Origin: Candidatus Margulisiibacteriota bacterium
GTDB lineage: Bacteria > Margulisbacteria > WOR-1 > O2-12-FULL-45-9 > XYB2-FULL-48-7
Reading direction: 5' to 3'
Assembly: GCA_041661965.1 (NCBI GenBank)
Contig: JBAZTH010000003.1
Coordinates: 62,001-126,000, forward strand
DNA length: 64,000 nucleotides
The position numbers and the translations under genes are program-made. Numbering within the stretch: the first letter of the stretch is position 1; the number at the start of each line of letters is the position of its first letter. Shown here piece after piece: positions 22,757-31,501 of the stretch. The notes beneath the pieces were generated by a model, which had not been told where the DNA came from, did not search any database, and was given only the letters and a program-made list of their open reading frames with translations.

Positions 22757-24476
22757 AGACCAGGTCCTTTGGCTGGCTTTTGCTTTTGCGTTCCTTTTGA
22801 TTTTTGGCCGGCTTTTTCAACTCCAGGTGATTGAAGGGGACAAATACCGGCGCCTGGCGCTGGAGAACGCCGCCAAGACGATCCCGGTTTACGCCCCGCG
22901 CGGCATTATTTACGACCGGAACGGCAAAATCATCGCCCAAAACCAGGCGGTTTTTTCCATTCAGGTCATGCCGCAGCTTTTGTCCGATTCCGACCCGGCC
23001 CGTCGCGACCGGGTCTTAAAGAAGCTAAGCGAATTGCTCGGTGAAGAGGTCAAGCCGGTGAAACGATCGGACCGGCCGATCCTGATCAAGGACAATATCG
23101 ACTTGAAGACCGCGATCACGGTCGAAGAGATGGGCAAGGAATTAAAAGGGGTGGAGGTCGTGGTCCATCCGGTCCGGCTCTATCCTTTTGGCGCCGCCGC
23201 TTCTCACCTGCTCGGCTATGTCGGCGAGATCGAGGGGGATGAGTTAAAAAGGCTGAAAGCGGAAGGCTATCGACTGGGCGATACCATCGGCAAAGACGGG
23301 CTCGAAAAGATCTACGACAAGCTGATCCGGGGAACCGACGGCGGGAAAAAGATCGAAGTCGATGTTCGGGGGAACCCGATCCGGGTCTTGGGTTCGGTCG
23401 ATCCGGTTGCCGGAGCGAATGTTTACACCACGATCGATATCGATTTGCAACAGGTGGCCGACGTGGCGCTCGGAGGAAAAAATGGCGCGGTGGTTATTCT
23501 TGACCCCCGGAGCGGCGAGATCCTGGCGCTGGTCAGTCATCCTAATTATGACCCGAATATCTTCGTGAAACAGCTCGATTCCGAGGAGTGGAGTAAGCTC
23601 GGCAAAAAAACGCATCCCTTCATGAACCGGGCGCTGGCGATCTATCCCCCGGGCTCGATCTTCAAGGCGATCGTCCTGACCGCGGCTCTGGAGCGAAAAA
23701 TAACCAAACCGAACGAAAGCTTTTTCTGTCCCGGCTATTATCGGATCAACAACCGGATCGCCCGTTGCTGGAAAGAGACCGGCCACGGACGGATCACCGC
23801 GGAAGACGGCTTGGTCAATTCCTGCGACATTGTTTTTTATGAGTTGGGGCGGCGGTTGGGACCGGACCTGATCGCCGAATACGCCCGGAAATATGGGTTG
23901 GGGGAGCGGACCGGGATCGACTTGCCGAGCGAGAAGAAAGGGTTGGTCCCGGACAGCGGTTGGAAGAAACGGATTTACGGCGAAAGCTGGTATGACGGCG
24001 ATTCGATCAATTACGGGATCGGTCAGGGATTTCTCCAGGTTACGCCGGTCCAGATGGCCAAAGTTTATGGCAGCATCGCGACCGGTCGTGAAAGACAACC
24101 ATACATTGTGGCCGAGATCAGGAAGAAAGACGGGGCGGTCCTTTTCCAGCAGCGGCCGCGGGAAGCCGGGATCGTTCCGGGAACGGTTGATACTCTGAAC
24201 GTGGTGCGCGCGGCCCTGCGCCAAGTTGTTTTTAGGGCGACCGGTAGGGCGGCAAGCGTGCCGGGGATCCCGGCCGCCGGTAAGACCGGGACCGCGCAAA
24301 CTCCCGGTCTGCCGCACGCCTGGTTCCTTTGCTACGCTCCCTACGATGAACCGGAGATCGTGATCGCCGCTTTTGTGGAACACGGCGAGCACGGCGATCG
24401 CTCCTCCGCGATGGTCGCCCGCGATATTCTGAAGTGGTACAAGGAAAACCGCCTGCAGAAAGAGTACCCAGAGTAA
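22749..24476 (+). CDS. mrdA: Penicillin-binding protein 2 (elongation transpeptidase)
   Basis: About 575 aa from the GTG at 22749, which overlaps the mreD stop (GTGAATAA); an upstream frame start at 22710 lies deep in mreD. One membrane anchor (LWLAFAFAFLLIFGRLF), the PBP dimerisation domain, and the transpeptidase domain with PPGSIFKA (catalytic Ser), SCD and KTGTAQ motifs. Slightly shorter than proteobacterial PBP2. Works with MreBCD in side-wall peptidoglycan synthesis. Confidence 0.95.
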   Translation: MNKDQVLWLAFAFAFLLIFGRLFQLQVIEGDKYRRLALENAAKTIPVYAPRGIIYDRNGKIIAQNQAVFSIQVMPQLLSDSDPARRDRVLKKLSELLGEEVKPVKRSDRPILIKDNIDLKTAITVEEMGKELKGVEVVVHPVRLYPFGAAASHLLGYVGEIEGDELKRLKAEGYRLGDTIGKDGLEKIYDKLIRGTDGGKKIEVDVRGNPIRVLGSVDPVAGANVYTTIDIDLQQVADVALGGKNGAVVILDPRSGEILALVSHPNYDPNIFVKQLDSEEWSKLGKKTHPFMNRALAIYPPGSIFKAIVLTAALERKITKPNESFFCPGYYRINNRIARCWKETGHGRITAEDGLVNSCDIVFYELGRRLGPDLIAEYARKYGLGERTGIDLPSEKKGLVPDSGWKKRIYGESWYDGDSINYGIGQGFLQVTPVQMAKVYGSIATGRERQPYIVAEIRKKDGAVLFQQRPREAGIVPGTVDTLNVVRAALRQVVFRATGRAASVPGIPAAGKTGTAQTPGLPHAWFLCYAPYDEPEIVIAAFVEHGEHGDRSSAMVARDILKWYKENRLQKEYPE

Positions 24477-24479
24477 GCA

Positions 24480-24545
24480 TACAGAGCACTAAGCGGAAAA
24501 AGATTTAATGCTTTAAGCTTTATGCTGGAAGCTGATGCTTTAATT
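24480..24545. repeat. Low-complexity gap with AAGCTT/ATGCTT repeats
   Basis: The 112-base gap before rplY contains TAATGCTTTAAGCTTTATGC and a related half-copy (AAGCTGATGCTTTAAT). No gene. It resembles the other short simple repeats of the window in style, not sequence. Confidence 0.5.
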
Positions 24546-24550
24546 CCCTT

Positions 24551-24579
24551 TTGACAAAGATCGAACAATTTGCTAAAAT
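24551..24579 (+). promoter_or_regulatory. rplY promoter, near-consensus sigma-70, leaderless type
   Basis: TTGACA at 24551-24556, 17 bases, TAAAAT at 24574-24579; the ATG is at 24589, nine bases after the box, with no Shine-Dalgarno. Confidence 0.75.
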
Positions 24580-24588
24580 AGTAAAGTT

Positions 24589-25293
24589 ATGAAAAAAGTT
24601 GAACTGGCCGCTGAAAAAAGAGACGGAATCGGGACCAAAAAAGTTAAAGCCTTAAGAAAATTAGGCTTAATTCCCGCTATTGTTTACGGTAAAAAGATGA
24701 AGCCGGTCGCGGTCGCGATCGACAATAAGATCTTTTTGTCTAAGATATTAGGCTCTGAAACGGGAAAAAACACGATTGCCACCCTCAAACTTGGCGGTTC
24801 CGACCTCCAGGTCTTAACCCAGGAAATTCAATATGATTATATGAATGGTAAGATCCTCCACATCGATTTTGCCCATGTCCTTATGGACGAAGTCGTTAAG
24901 GCTAAGATCGCGATCGAACTGACCGGTACCCCGATAGGGGTCAAAGATAATGGTGGGATCCTGGTCCATGGCTTGCGCGAGATCGAAGTTGAGTGTTTGC
25001 CGGGAGATATTCCGGAGAAATTCCACGTTGATGTCGCCGGGTTGATGATCAACGATTCACTGCACGTTTCCGACCTGCCTAAGGGTAAGTTTAAGGTTCT
25101 TTCCAGCCCGACCGAAATGATCGCGGCTTGCGTTCCTCCTGCTAAGGAGGAGGTTGTGGCTCCAGTGGCGGCGGTGCCAGTTGCTGGTGAAGCCGCGGCC
25201 GCGACCGCGGTCGCCGATGAAAAGGTCAAGGAAAAAGCGGCTCCAGGCGCCGCACCGGCAAAAGCGGCTCCAGCTGGGAAACCAACTAAGTAA
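24589..25293 (+). CDS. rplY: 50S ribosomal protein L25/general stress protein Ctc
   Basis: 234 aa. Residues 1-90 form the L25 5S-rRNA-binding domain (VPAIVYGKKMKPVAVAID), followed by the TL5/Ctc beta domain with VHGLREIEVECLPGDIPEKF. The final 45 residues are an Ala/Val/Pro/Lys-rich flexible tail. The long form is usual outside Enterobacteria. Transcribed from a near-consensus promoter directly in front. Confidence 0.93.
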   Translation: MKKVELAAEKRDGIGTKKVKALRKLGLIPAIVYGKKMKPVAVAIDNKIFLSKILGSETGKNTIATLKLGGSDLQVLTQEIQYDYMNGKILHIDFAHVLMDEVVKAKIAIELTGTPIGVKDNGGILVHGLREIEVECLPGDIPEKFHVDVAGLMINDSLHVSDLPKGKFKVLSSPTEMIAACVPPAKEEVVAPVAAVPVAGEAAAATAVADEKVKEKAAPGAAPAKAAPAGKPTK

Positions 25294-25344
25294 CCCCTCT
25301 GGATTGCGCAATTATTTGCCTATTTAATCCGATAAAACAATAGT

Positions 25345-26625
25345 ATGGGTGACTTTCAATCAGAAGGCGGCGGGATCCATCCCGGTAAGCCGATCATTTG
25401 GCCGACCGGTAAGCCAACCAGCACGTCTTCCACTACCACGACTCAATCCAACGCCGCCCAAACCGCGCAACAAGTTTCAACTACCGCCAAACCAGCTCAA
25501 GCTGCTCCTGTTCAACAAGCGGCCGCAACTACAGCCGGTACTGCCGCCAAGCCGGCGCAGACGATTTCCCGAGCGTTAACAGTTCAGGATATCCGCTCGC
25601 ACTTATTACAGCTGCAAGTTGAACCGAGCGATTTTAATACAAAATTAGCCTCGCTGATGCTAAGCAACGGTTTGGAGATTTCGCGGACGAACTTTGTGAA
25701 GATCAACGGCATGCTGCAGGGGACGAACAAATCGGACGCGATGCAGCAGGCGGCGACGATGTTATTAATGAAAGGGATCGACTCGCCTGAAGCGGTGAAG
25801 GTTTTGGGCCAATATCTGCAGGATAACCCGAGCATGGCGAACCAGCTTTCTGGCTTGCAGTCAGGGATCAGCAACCTGACCAGCGCTCTAATGAGCGGGA
25901 AGGGGCTCTTGGACTCGACCCTGGTCGCCCAGTTGACCGCTTTGCTCGGCCAGTTCGACGAGACTTTTCAGAAGATCTCCGACCAGTTCGCGACGAAGGG
26001 AACACCTCTTGACCGTAACTCTTTGCTGATGGATGCCAAGGCTTTGAAGGCCTTGTTACAGGGAGTTAAGGAGAAGGCCGGAGGCGAAAAAGCGCGGAAC
26101 GCTCAAGGCGAGCTCCTGGCGTCGGCGGTCAAGGAATTTACCGGCAAGCTCGACCGGATGATGCAGAACGTCGTCGCCCAGTCGATCCTCTCGCAAAGCG
26201 GACGGACCGAGGTCAATTACCATTACCAGCAGATTCCCAATACCATGGTCAATCCGCCCAAGGATTTTGAGATCGTCATTAAACGGGACGGCGAGGGGAA
26301 GAAGGCGAAGATCGACCCGCGCAATACCCAGGTTGTCATGACATTCGAGACCGATGGTCTGGGAAAGATGGTCATCTCGATGATCGTCAAGGATAATAAA
26401 ATATACGTTGTTTTTGTTTTTGCCGAAAAAGATTACGGCGACAACGGCCGCGCCCTGATCGCCAAAGAGTTCGGCGACTTCCAACAGAAACTGGCCGACA
26501 AGAATTTTTTGATCACCGGCTACCAGGTCAAGGTTGACCGGGTGATGTGCAATACCAAAGCGTATCTGATCCCGCTGTTACCATCGATCGAAAGCGCCCT
26601 GAAGCGGATCGACATTGAGGCATAA
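25345..26625 (+). CDS. Uncharacterised protein with FliK-like C-terminus
   Basis: 426 aa. A Thr/Gln/Ala/Pro-rich N-terminus (residues 1-75), a helical middle, and a C-terminal domain whose pattern (NTQVVMTFETDGLGKMVIS, KIYVVFVFAEKD, a helix, then LITGYQVKVDRV) follows the hook-length-control FliK C-terminal fold. It is followed two bases later by an FlhB-C-like gene, as in the Bacillus ylqG-ylqH pair. No other flagellar gene is visible. GATAA at 25331-25335 precedes the start, with a poor -35 box. Role unknown; flagellar or type III-like export is inferred. Confidence 0.6.
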   Translation: MGDFQSEGGGIHPGKPIIWPTGKPTSTSSTTTTQSNAAQTAQQVSTTAKPAQAAPVQQAAATTAGTAAKPAQTISRALTVQDIRSHLLQLQVEPSDFNTKLASLMLSNGLEISRTNFVKINGMLQGTNKSDAMQQAATMLLMKGIDSPEAVKVLGQYLQDNPSMANQLSGLQSGISNLTSALMSGKGLLDSTLVAQLTALLGQFDETFQKISDQFATKGTPLDRNSLLMDAKALKALLQGVKEKAGGEKARNAQGELLASAVKEFTGKLDRMMQNVVAQSILSQSGRTEVNYHYQQIPNTMVNPPKDFEIVIKRDGEGKKAKIDPRNTQVVMTFETDGLGKMVISMIVKDNKIYVVFVFAEKDYGDNGRALIAKEFGDFQQKLADKNFLITGYQVKVDRVMCNTKAYLIPLLPSIESALKRIDIEA

Positions 26626-26627
26626 GC

Positions 26628-26990
26628 ATGGCTGAAGAAGAAAAAATAGAAAACCCAGAACAGCCGCCGGCCAGAAAAACTGTCGTCGCCTTGCGCTACG
26701 ACATGGACCGGGACAAGGCTCCCATGGTCCTGGCGACCGGCAAGGGGATGATGGCGGACGAGATCCTGCGGATCGCCGAAGAGAATAAGATACCGCTCTA
26801 CGAAGATCCGGAACTGGCCAAGCTCCTGGCAAAGCTGGAAATTGACCGGGAGATCCCGGCCGAACTTTACACGCTAGTGGCTGAAGTCTTGTTCTTCGTT
26901 TTCAAACTCGACCGGATGGCCGAGAAGCGGGAGAAAGTTGTCTCGCGTTTGCGCGAAGAGAAAAAAGAGAAAGCACGAAAGGGAGAATAG
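26628..26990 (+). CDS. FlhB C-terminal-domain-like protein (FhlB/YlqH type)
   Basis: 120 aa. The segment TVVALRYDMDRDKAPMVLAT, then MADEILRIAEENKIPLYED, LAKLL and IPAELYTLVAEVLFFVF matches the cytoplasmic domain of the flagellar/type III export switch FlhB, without its membrane part and without the NPTH self-cleavage site. In FlhB this domain selects substrates. A charged helical tail follows. Two bases separate it from the FliK-like gene. Confidence 0.85.
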   Translation: MAEEEKIENPEQPPARKTVVALRYDMDRDKAPMVLATGKGMMADEILRIAEENKIPLYEDPELAKLLAKLEIDREIPAELYTLVAEVLFFVFKLDRMAEKREKVVSRLREEKKEKARKGE

Positions 26991-26992
26991 CG

Positions 26993-27322
26993 ATGGATAA
27001 TATTACCTTTGACGATTTTAAGAAACTCGACCTGCGGGTCGCCGAGATCAAAGAGGTGGAGGAAGTCCCTGGGGCCGATAAACTTTGGAAACTGAAGATC
27101 GATTGCGGCGAAGAACGGGAAATTGTCGCCGGGATAAAGCTCCACTACACCAAGGAAGAGTTGATCGGCAAAAAGATCGCTTTCCTAGCCAACCTGGAAC
27201 CGAAAACGATCCGGGGCGTAACTTCGCACGGGATGCTGATGGCCGCCTCGAACGAGGATCGAAGTATCATTACTATTCTTTCGCCGCTGAAGGAGCTCCC
27301 CAACGGGTCGCGGATCTCCTAG
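26993..27322 (+). CDS. tRNA-binding OB-fold protein (MetRS C-terminal/Trbp111-like)
   Basis: 109 aa, the size of free-standing Trbp111. FKKLDLRVAEIKEVEEVPGADKL, EREIVAGIKLHY, IAFLANLEPKTIRGV and SHGMLMAAS match the OB-fold found at the C-terminus of methionyl-tRNA synthetases and in CsaA-related proteins. Binds structured tRNA; may act in trans for a MetRS lacking this domain. Shine-Dalgarno AGGGAG; same operon as the FlhB-like gene. Confidence 0.9.
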   Translation: MDNITFDDFKKLDLRVAEIKEVEEVPGADKLWKLKIDCGEEREIVAGIKLHYTKEELIGKKIAFLANLEPKTIRGVTSHGMLMAASNEDRSIITILSPLKELPNGSRIS

Positions 27323-28015
27323 CTATTCGACCAGATAAGTAATTGAGACCGAACCCCTGATGTCGATCAAACCTGGTGAGACCGGGGTCTCGCTCCCGCC
27401 GTCATTAAGCGCGGCCATTGTTTTCATCTGGTTGCCGAACGGCTGGGTCACGACCGAACCACTCTCGACGATCGTCTCGATCCCCTTAATCTTTAAGCTT
27501 GAAGCGGTGGCGATCGCCTGGGCTTTACTGGCCGCGTCCTGGACCGCCTTCGATAGGGCTAACTTCTTGAATTCCTGGTCCTCTTTGCGGGCGAACTGCA
27601 GGCCGGCGACGTTATTGGCCCCGGCGGCGATCCCGGCGTCGATCACTTTGGAGATCAGAGCAAGCTCTTCGATCGAAATATTGACCTGGTTACTGCAGCG
27701 GTAGCCGATCGTTTTGGGGGGTTGGTTCTGTTCGTATTTTTGCTCCGGCCAGATGTTGAAGTTTGAGGTCATGATCTTATTCTTTTTGATCCCGGCCTTT
27801 TCGACCGCCTCCATGACCAGTTTCATGATCTTGGCGTTCTCGCTTTGGGCGCTTTGGGCGGTTTTACCGGTATATTCAACTCCAAGCTGGACGTTGGCCG
27901 AATCAGGTTCCACCCGGACGCTCCCGTTACCATTGACGACGATCGTGCGTTCTTTGGCGGCGACGGTTAGGGCCAGGCAGAGCAGGGCTAATATAATGAA
28001 GAGCGGTTTTTTCAT
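27323..28015 (-). CDS. SIMPL domain-containing secreted protein
   Basis: 230 aa. Signal peptide MKKPLFIILALLCLALTVAA followed by the SIMPL (DUF541) fold: TIVVNGNGSVRVEPDSANVQLGV near the start and ISIEELALISKVIDAGIAAG. Periplasmic or outer-membrane-associated; biochemical role not established for most members. Shine-Dalgarno AGGAGG; eight bases after rfbC on the same strand. It converges tail to tail with the tRNA-binding gene with no gap. Confidence 0.88.
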   Translation of the reverse strand: MKKPLFIILALLCLALTVAAKERTIVVNGNGSVRVEPDSANVQLGVEYTGKTAQSAQSENAKIMKLVMEAVEKAGIKKNKIMTSNFNIWPEQKYEQNQPPKTIGYRCSNQVNISIEELALISKVIDAGIAAGANNVAGLQFARKEDQEFKKLALSKAVQDAASKAQAIATASSLKIKGIETIVESGSVVTQPFGNQMKTMAALNDGGSETPVSPGLIDIRGSVSITYLVE

Positions 28016-28023
28016 AATTCCTC

Positions 28024-28575
28024 CTAATTGAAAGTCGGGGCTGATTTAAAGGCCGGGCTACTGGCGTCTTTGGCGGAGATGCCCGGGGTTAGTCCTTCGA
28101 GCGGCCACTTGATCTTAAGACCCGGATCGTTCCAAACGATTGCCTTTTCACAGGCCGGATCGTAAAAGTCGGTGCATTTATAGACGACATCGGTCTCGTC
28201 TTCCAACGCAAGAAAGCCGTGGGCAAATCCTTCCGGGATGTAGAGCTGTTTGGTGGGATCGAGTATTTCGCCGTGCCACTGGCCAAAGGTCTCGGAGCTT
28301 TTCCGCAGGTCGACCGCGACATCAAAGATCTTCCCTTTCATCACGCTGACCAGTTTTCCCTGCGGGTGGGGGGGGAGCTGGTAGTGGAGGCCGCGAATCA
28401 CTCCTTTTTTCGAGCGGCTGTGATTGTCCTGGACAAAACGAACGATCAGGCCGTTTTCGGCAAAAGCCTGGGCGTGATAGCTTTCCATAAAGAATCCCCG
28501 GTCGTCGGCAAAAGATTTGGTCTCGATGATGACAACGCCGGCCAATGGGGTTTTATTGAACTTAAAATTGCTCAT
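28024..28575 (-). CDS. rfbC: dTDP-4-dehydrorhamnose 3,5-epimerase
   Basis: 183 aa, typical length. Catalyses the third step of dTDP-L-rhamnose synthesis. FFMESYHAQAF, VQDNHSRSKKGVIRGLHYQ (catalytic His in GLHYQ), DVAVDLRKSSETFG, YIPEGFAHGFLAL and VYKCTDFYDP are all family features. rfbA, rfbB and rfbD are not in the window, so rhamnose synthesis genes are dispersed. The start follows a TACAAT box (28587-28582) by six bases, again leaderless in form. Confidence 0.94.
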   Translation of the reverse strand: MSNFKFNKTPLAGVVIIETKSFADDRGFFMESYHAQAFAENGLIVRFVQDNHSRSKKGVIRGLHYQLPPHPQGKLVSVMKGKIFDVAVDLRKSSETFGQWHGEILDPTKQLYIPEGFAHGFLALEDETDVVYKCTDFYDPACEKAIVWNDPGLKIKWPLEGLTPGISAKDASSPAFKSAPTFN

Positions 28576-28606
28576 GGAGAAATTGTATAACTATTTTAAT
28601 CGTTTG

Positions 28607-29773
28607 TCATTTAGCTAATGCGGCTAAGATGTCGGCCAGGGGTTCGGGCTGATAATAACCCGTTTGCTCTCCTTCAGAGATCAAGGGCGTTTTTTCAAAC
28701 CTAAGCCCGGTTAAGGTCTTCGTGTCATCGGGTATCAGTCTTCGCCCGGCTTCTAAGTTCAAGTTTTTGCCGCGCTCGCCGGTGATGACCACTTGTAAAT
28801 AATCGGTATCCTTGGCTTCGGTTTCTGCCCCTTTTAAAGTCTCAATTAATCGCCGGACCATCTCGACCGTCGTCATCCCGTGAATTTCAGGGTCTTCAAT
28901 CGTGTTGGGGATAAAAACTTTCAAGGCGTGGCTTTCCCGGACCGCTTCCGCCATTCCCATCAGATGGAGCGTGGATAAAAGGCTGGTGTAGAAGCTCCCC
29001 ATGGAAAAGACGATCGTATCCGCGTTCCTGATCGCGGTTGCCGCTTCAGCGCTAAGTTTTGGCTTGATCTCATTGGCGGCCGGGTCTTCCCGGTCGAGAA
29101 AAAAGAGCCGTTGCATTCGTGAGCCAAGCTCGGTCTTGGTGATAATGTGCTGGCCGACAATTACTTGGCGGTCTTCCGTTTCAACCGCTAAATGCATGAC
29201 CGCTTCAGATGCCGGCAAGACCCGCCCGCGGACCCCCGCCAGCTTTTCGTATAAAAATATTGCCGCGCTGATGTCTCCAAAATCAAGGTAAGCTCCGGTC
29301 AAGAAGAAGTTCCCGATACTCCCTTGCTTTAAGTCAAAAGGGCCTTTGGTCAACTCGATGACCTTTCGCTTGTCGTCAAAACGTCTTAGGTTAGCTACAA
29401 TTATTTTGGCAAATTTGTGATTGCCGGAGTAGGCGGCGCTGGTCAAGGGGTGACGGCCGTCGATTATTGAAGCGAATTCGTCTTCTAGCGCGGTTTTATC
29501 TTCTATGTTGGGCAAACGATAGGCCAGCAGGTCGGTGATCTCGCGATAGCCAAGGGTCCGTCGGTCGGCGAGGTCGATACAGCGGCTACGCAGGTCGCCG
29601 ATTGCCGGAATGCCGAAAAAGTCCCTGATCCGCCTGGTGCTTCTCCCGCTGTCAGCGGTGCCGATCACATGGACCGTCGAAGGGTTGGGATAAAGCGAGG
29701 CCAGGGCCTTGGCCACGGAACGAAAACCTGTTCCACCCGTCACGCAGGCGATTCGCCGGTCATAAATGGACAT
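28607..29773 (-). CDS. YvcK/CofD-like protein
   Basis: 388 aa. The N-terminal nucleotide-binding loop CVTGGTGFRSVAKALA, the segment IPAIGDLRSRCIDLAD, SIGNFFLTGAYLDFG and ADTIVFSMGSFYTSLLSTL follow the CofD/YvcK fold. The usual DDGGSSGR loop of YvcK is changed to DSGRSTRR, so this may belong to the separate CofD-like branch. YvcK controls carbon partition and cell shape and can bind UDP-sugars; CofD makes coenzyme F420, for which no other gene is seen. Shine-Dalgarno AGGAAGG. Promoter of the sigma-28-like class upstream. Confidence 0.8.
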   Translation of the reverse strand: MSIYDRRIACVTGGTGFRSVAKALASLYPNPSTVHVIGTADSGRSTRRIRDFFGIPAIGDLRSRCIDLADRRTLGYREITDLLAYRLPNIEDKTALEDEFASIIDGRHPLTSAAYSGNHKFAKIIVANLRRFDDKRKVIELTKGPFDLKQGSIGNFFLTGAYLDFGDISAAIFLYEKLAGVRGRVLPASEAVMHLAVETEDRQVIVGQHIITKTELGSRMQRLFFLDREDPAANEIKPKLSAEAATAIRNADTIVFSMGSFYTSLLSTLHLMGMAEAVRESHALKVFIPNTIEDPEIHGMTTVEMVRRLIETLKGAETEAKDTDYLQVVITGERGKNLNLEAGRRLIPDDTKTLTGLRFEKTPLISEGEQTGYYQPEPLADILAALAK

Positions 29774-29812
29774 TGTCTACCTTCCTTTTGGAACGTTTGT
29801 TCTCCCGGTTTA

Positions 29813-29840
29813 TTATCTTTACTTAGTCGAAGAAATTTCG
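29813..29840 (-). promoter_or_regulatory. Sigma-28-like promoter of the YvcK/CofD-like gene
   Basis: On the minus strand CGAAAT (29840-29835, one mismatch), 17 bases, GATAA (29817-29813). Confidence 0.5.
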
Positions 29841-29903
29841 TTCGATTTGATTATTTGCCACCGGCCGATTTTGGCGGTTGGGCCTCTGGTTATACATTTA
29901 TGG

Positions 29904-29931
29904 TGAAATAATGGTCGGTATTTTCCGATAA
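29904..29931 (+). promoter_or_regulatory. Sigma-28-like promoter of the 29949 gene
   Basis: TGAAAT at 29904-29909, 17 bases, GATAA at 29927-29931 (TCCGATAA). Divergent from the promoter at 29813-29840. Confidence 0.65.
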
Positions 29932-29948
29932 ATAAACGAGGAAAATAC

Positions 29949-30581
29949 ATGACAAATATCGGGCCAGTTGGTCTTAGGCGTTGGGGACACACAATTATAT
30001 CCGGAACAATAAAAGAGCTTAATAAGCATGAGCCCGGAAAGTACTTTTTTCATGCTACCCGGAGAAATATCGTTGAATTTTGCTCTGAGGCTTTAGGGGG
30101 GCAATTATATTTCCCTGAAGCTAAGCCTTTGTTCGTTGCTGATGTCGCTGACGCAGCCATTTTGCCGGATGAGATTTCCCTGGAGGGCTATTTGCCAGGG
30201 AGAATCGCTCAAAGAATTGCCGGGGGGAGTTCGGAAACGTTTGGCTTAGGTGTAGCTGGGATCGATTCAGTGCTCGACATTGTGGCGGTCGCTTATCAAG
30301 GTGTTCTTTCCCCGAAAGAATATAATCGGGTTTTACTTTTGAGAGATATTTATGCCAAAAGTTTTAGGGACGAACCTGTTCCTTGGATTTTGCGGGCTTC
30401 TTGGGACAAACTGGCCTCACTTATAGCGAACCGAACGGTCAAGGTTGTTAGTCAAAGAGATTTACGGTATAGCGATGGAATCTTTTCGGAATTTAGTTTT
30501 GCTGGCCGGTTTAGCCTGTCTGATTTTGAGGTTTTTGCTGAACCAGACCCAAAAGAACTAACCTTTAATTCCTTGGGATAA
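29949..30581 (+). CDS. Uncharacterised protein (210 aa)
   Basis: No family recognised. Soluble. The opening KYFFHATRRNIVEF has the H-A/G-T look seen at the start of some ADP-ribosyltransferase-like folds, but I see no confirmed catalytic Glu, so this is only a remark. Shine-Dalgarno GAGGA, supported by the promoter in front. It stands alone between the divergent YvcK-like gene and the convergent prmC. Confidence 0.6.
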   Translation: MTNIGPVGLRRWGHTIISGTIKELNKHEPGKYFFHATRRNIVEFCSEALGGQLYFPEAKPLFVADVADAAILPDEISLEGYLPGRIAQRIAGGSSETFGLGVAGIDSVLDIVAVAYQGVLSPKEYNRVLLLRDIYAKSFRDEPVPWILRASWDKLASLIANRTVKVVSQRDLRYSDGIFSEFSFAGRFSLSDFEVFAEPDPKELTFNSLG

Positions 30582-30625
30582 ATTTAACTCTATTCGCGCT
30601 AACGTTGTTAAATCCTGTTTTTTTG

Positions 30626-31501
30626 TTAGCGAGTGGGCTGATAGATACCCGCTTTCGCTATCCTCGGTATCCCCGCGTAATCATTAAAGAGTTCAAATTG
30701 CGAGTAACGGTTGTCGGCTGTGAAGATTACTTTGATCGCTTCTGATTGACCAAAGCCAAACTCAAACAATAACATCCCACCCGAATTAAGATGATCGGGG
30801 GCTTCTTTAATAAGACGGCGAATATAATCTAACCCATCGTTGCCGCCATCAAGGGCGCCAATCGGTTCCCAATCTTTAACATCAGGGTCTAAGCCGGCTA
30901 AATCAGCGGTCGGGATGTAGGGAGGGTTCGAGACGATCAAGTCGACTTTTTCTTTTAAAGGGGAAAGGAGGTCTCCTTCAAGAAAAGTAACCTGCTCGAT
31001 CATTCCCAAGTTTGTCGCGTTCTCTTTCGCTAGCCGCAACGCAGAAGGGGAGCGCTCAATCGCGGTAATCTTGGTCCCCGGAATATTCTTGGCCAACGTA
31101 ATCGCAATACAGCCGCTGCCGGTCCCCACGTCAACAATCCTACGTTCCACGTTCTGCTCTCTATGTTCTACGTTCTTCCCATCCAATCCCCTAATCGCTA
31201 TTTCCACTAACAGTTCCGTTTCCGGTCGGGGAATCAGGACCCGTTTATCGACTTTGAAGTCGAGGCCGAGAAATGGCTGATAACCAACGATATAGGCGGT
31301 TGGTTCATGGGTAAGCCGGCGCTCGATAAAATATTTAAAAGAAGCAAGCGATGCCGGAGCGATAACCTGTTCGCTTCGGGAGATAAGGGTTGTGGCCGGT
31401 TGTTGCAACGCGTGGGCCAATAAAATCTCTGTTTCCAGCCGGGGGTCTTCTAAGTTTGAGAGGCGGGCGAGCCCAAAGGCCAGAGCCTCGGCGATCGTCA
31501 T
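30626..31501 (-). CDS. prmC: Peptide chain release factor N5-glutamine methyltransferase
   Basis: 291 aa. Methylates the GGQ glutamine of release factors. RRLTHEPTAYIVGYQPFLG, RVLIPRPETELLVE, DVGTGSGCIAITLA (SAM loop) and VSNPPYIPTADL (NPPY) are diagnostic. An insert KNVEHREQNVERR between the N-terminal domain and the SAM loop is encoded by a TTCTACGTTC-type repeat. Start overlaps the prfA stop (ATGA). Confidence 0.94.
   Translation of the reverse strand: MTIAEALAFGLARLSNLEDPRLETEILLAHALQQPATTLISRSEQVIAPASLASFKYFIERRLTHEPTAYIVGYQPFLGLDFKVDKRVLIPRPETELLVEIAIRGLDGKNVEHREQNVERRIVDVGTGSGCIAITLAKNIPGTKITAIERSPSALRLAKENATNLGMIEQVTFLEGDLLSPLKEKVDLIVSNPPYIPTADLAGLDPDVKDWEPIGALDGGNDGLDYIRRLIKEAPDHLNSGGMLLFEFGFGQSEAIKVIFTADNRYSQFELFNDYAGIPRIAKAGIYQPTR
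31140..31177 (-). repeat. Short TTCTACGTTCT-type repeat inside prmC
   Basis: On the plus strand a run of (C/T)TACGTTC and ATGTTCTACGTTCTT units that translates in frame into ENVEHREQNVERR-like sequence on the minus strand. Confidence 0.7.

Noticed and set aside
23244..24392. Long open frame (382 codons) on the minus strand
   Set aside because: It is the reverse shadow of the PBP2 gene, whose motifs are clear on the plus strand.
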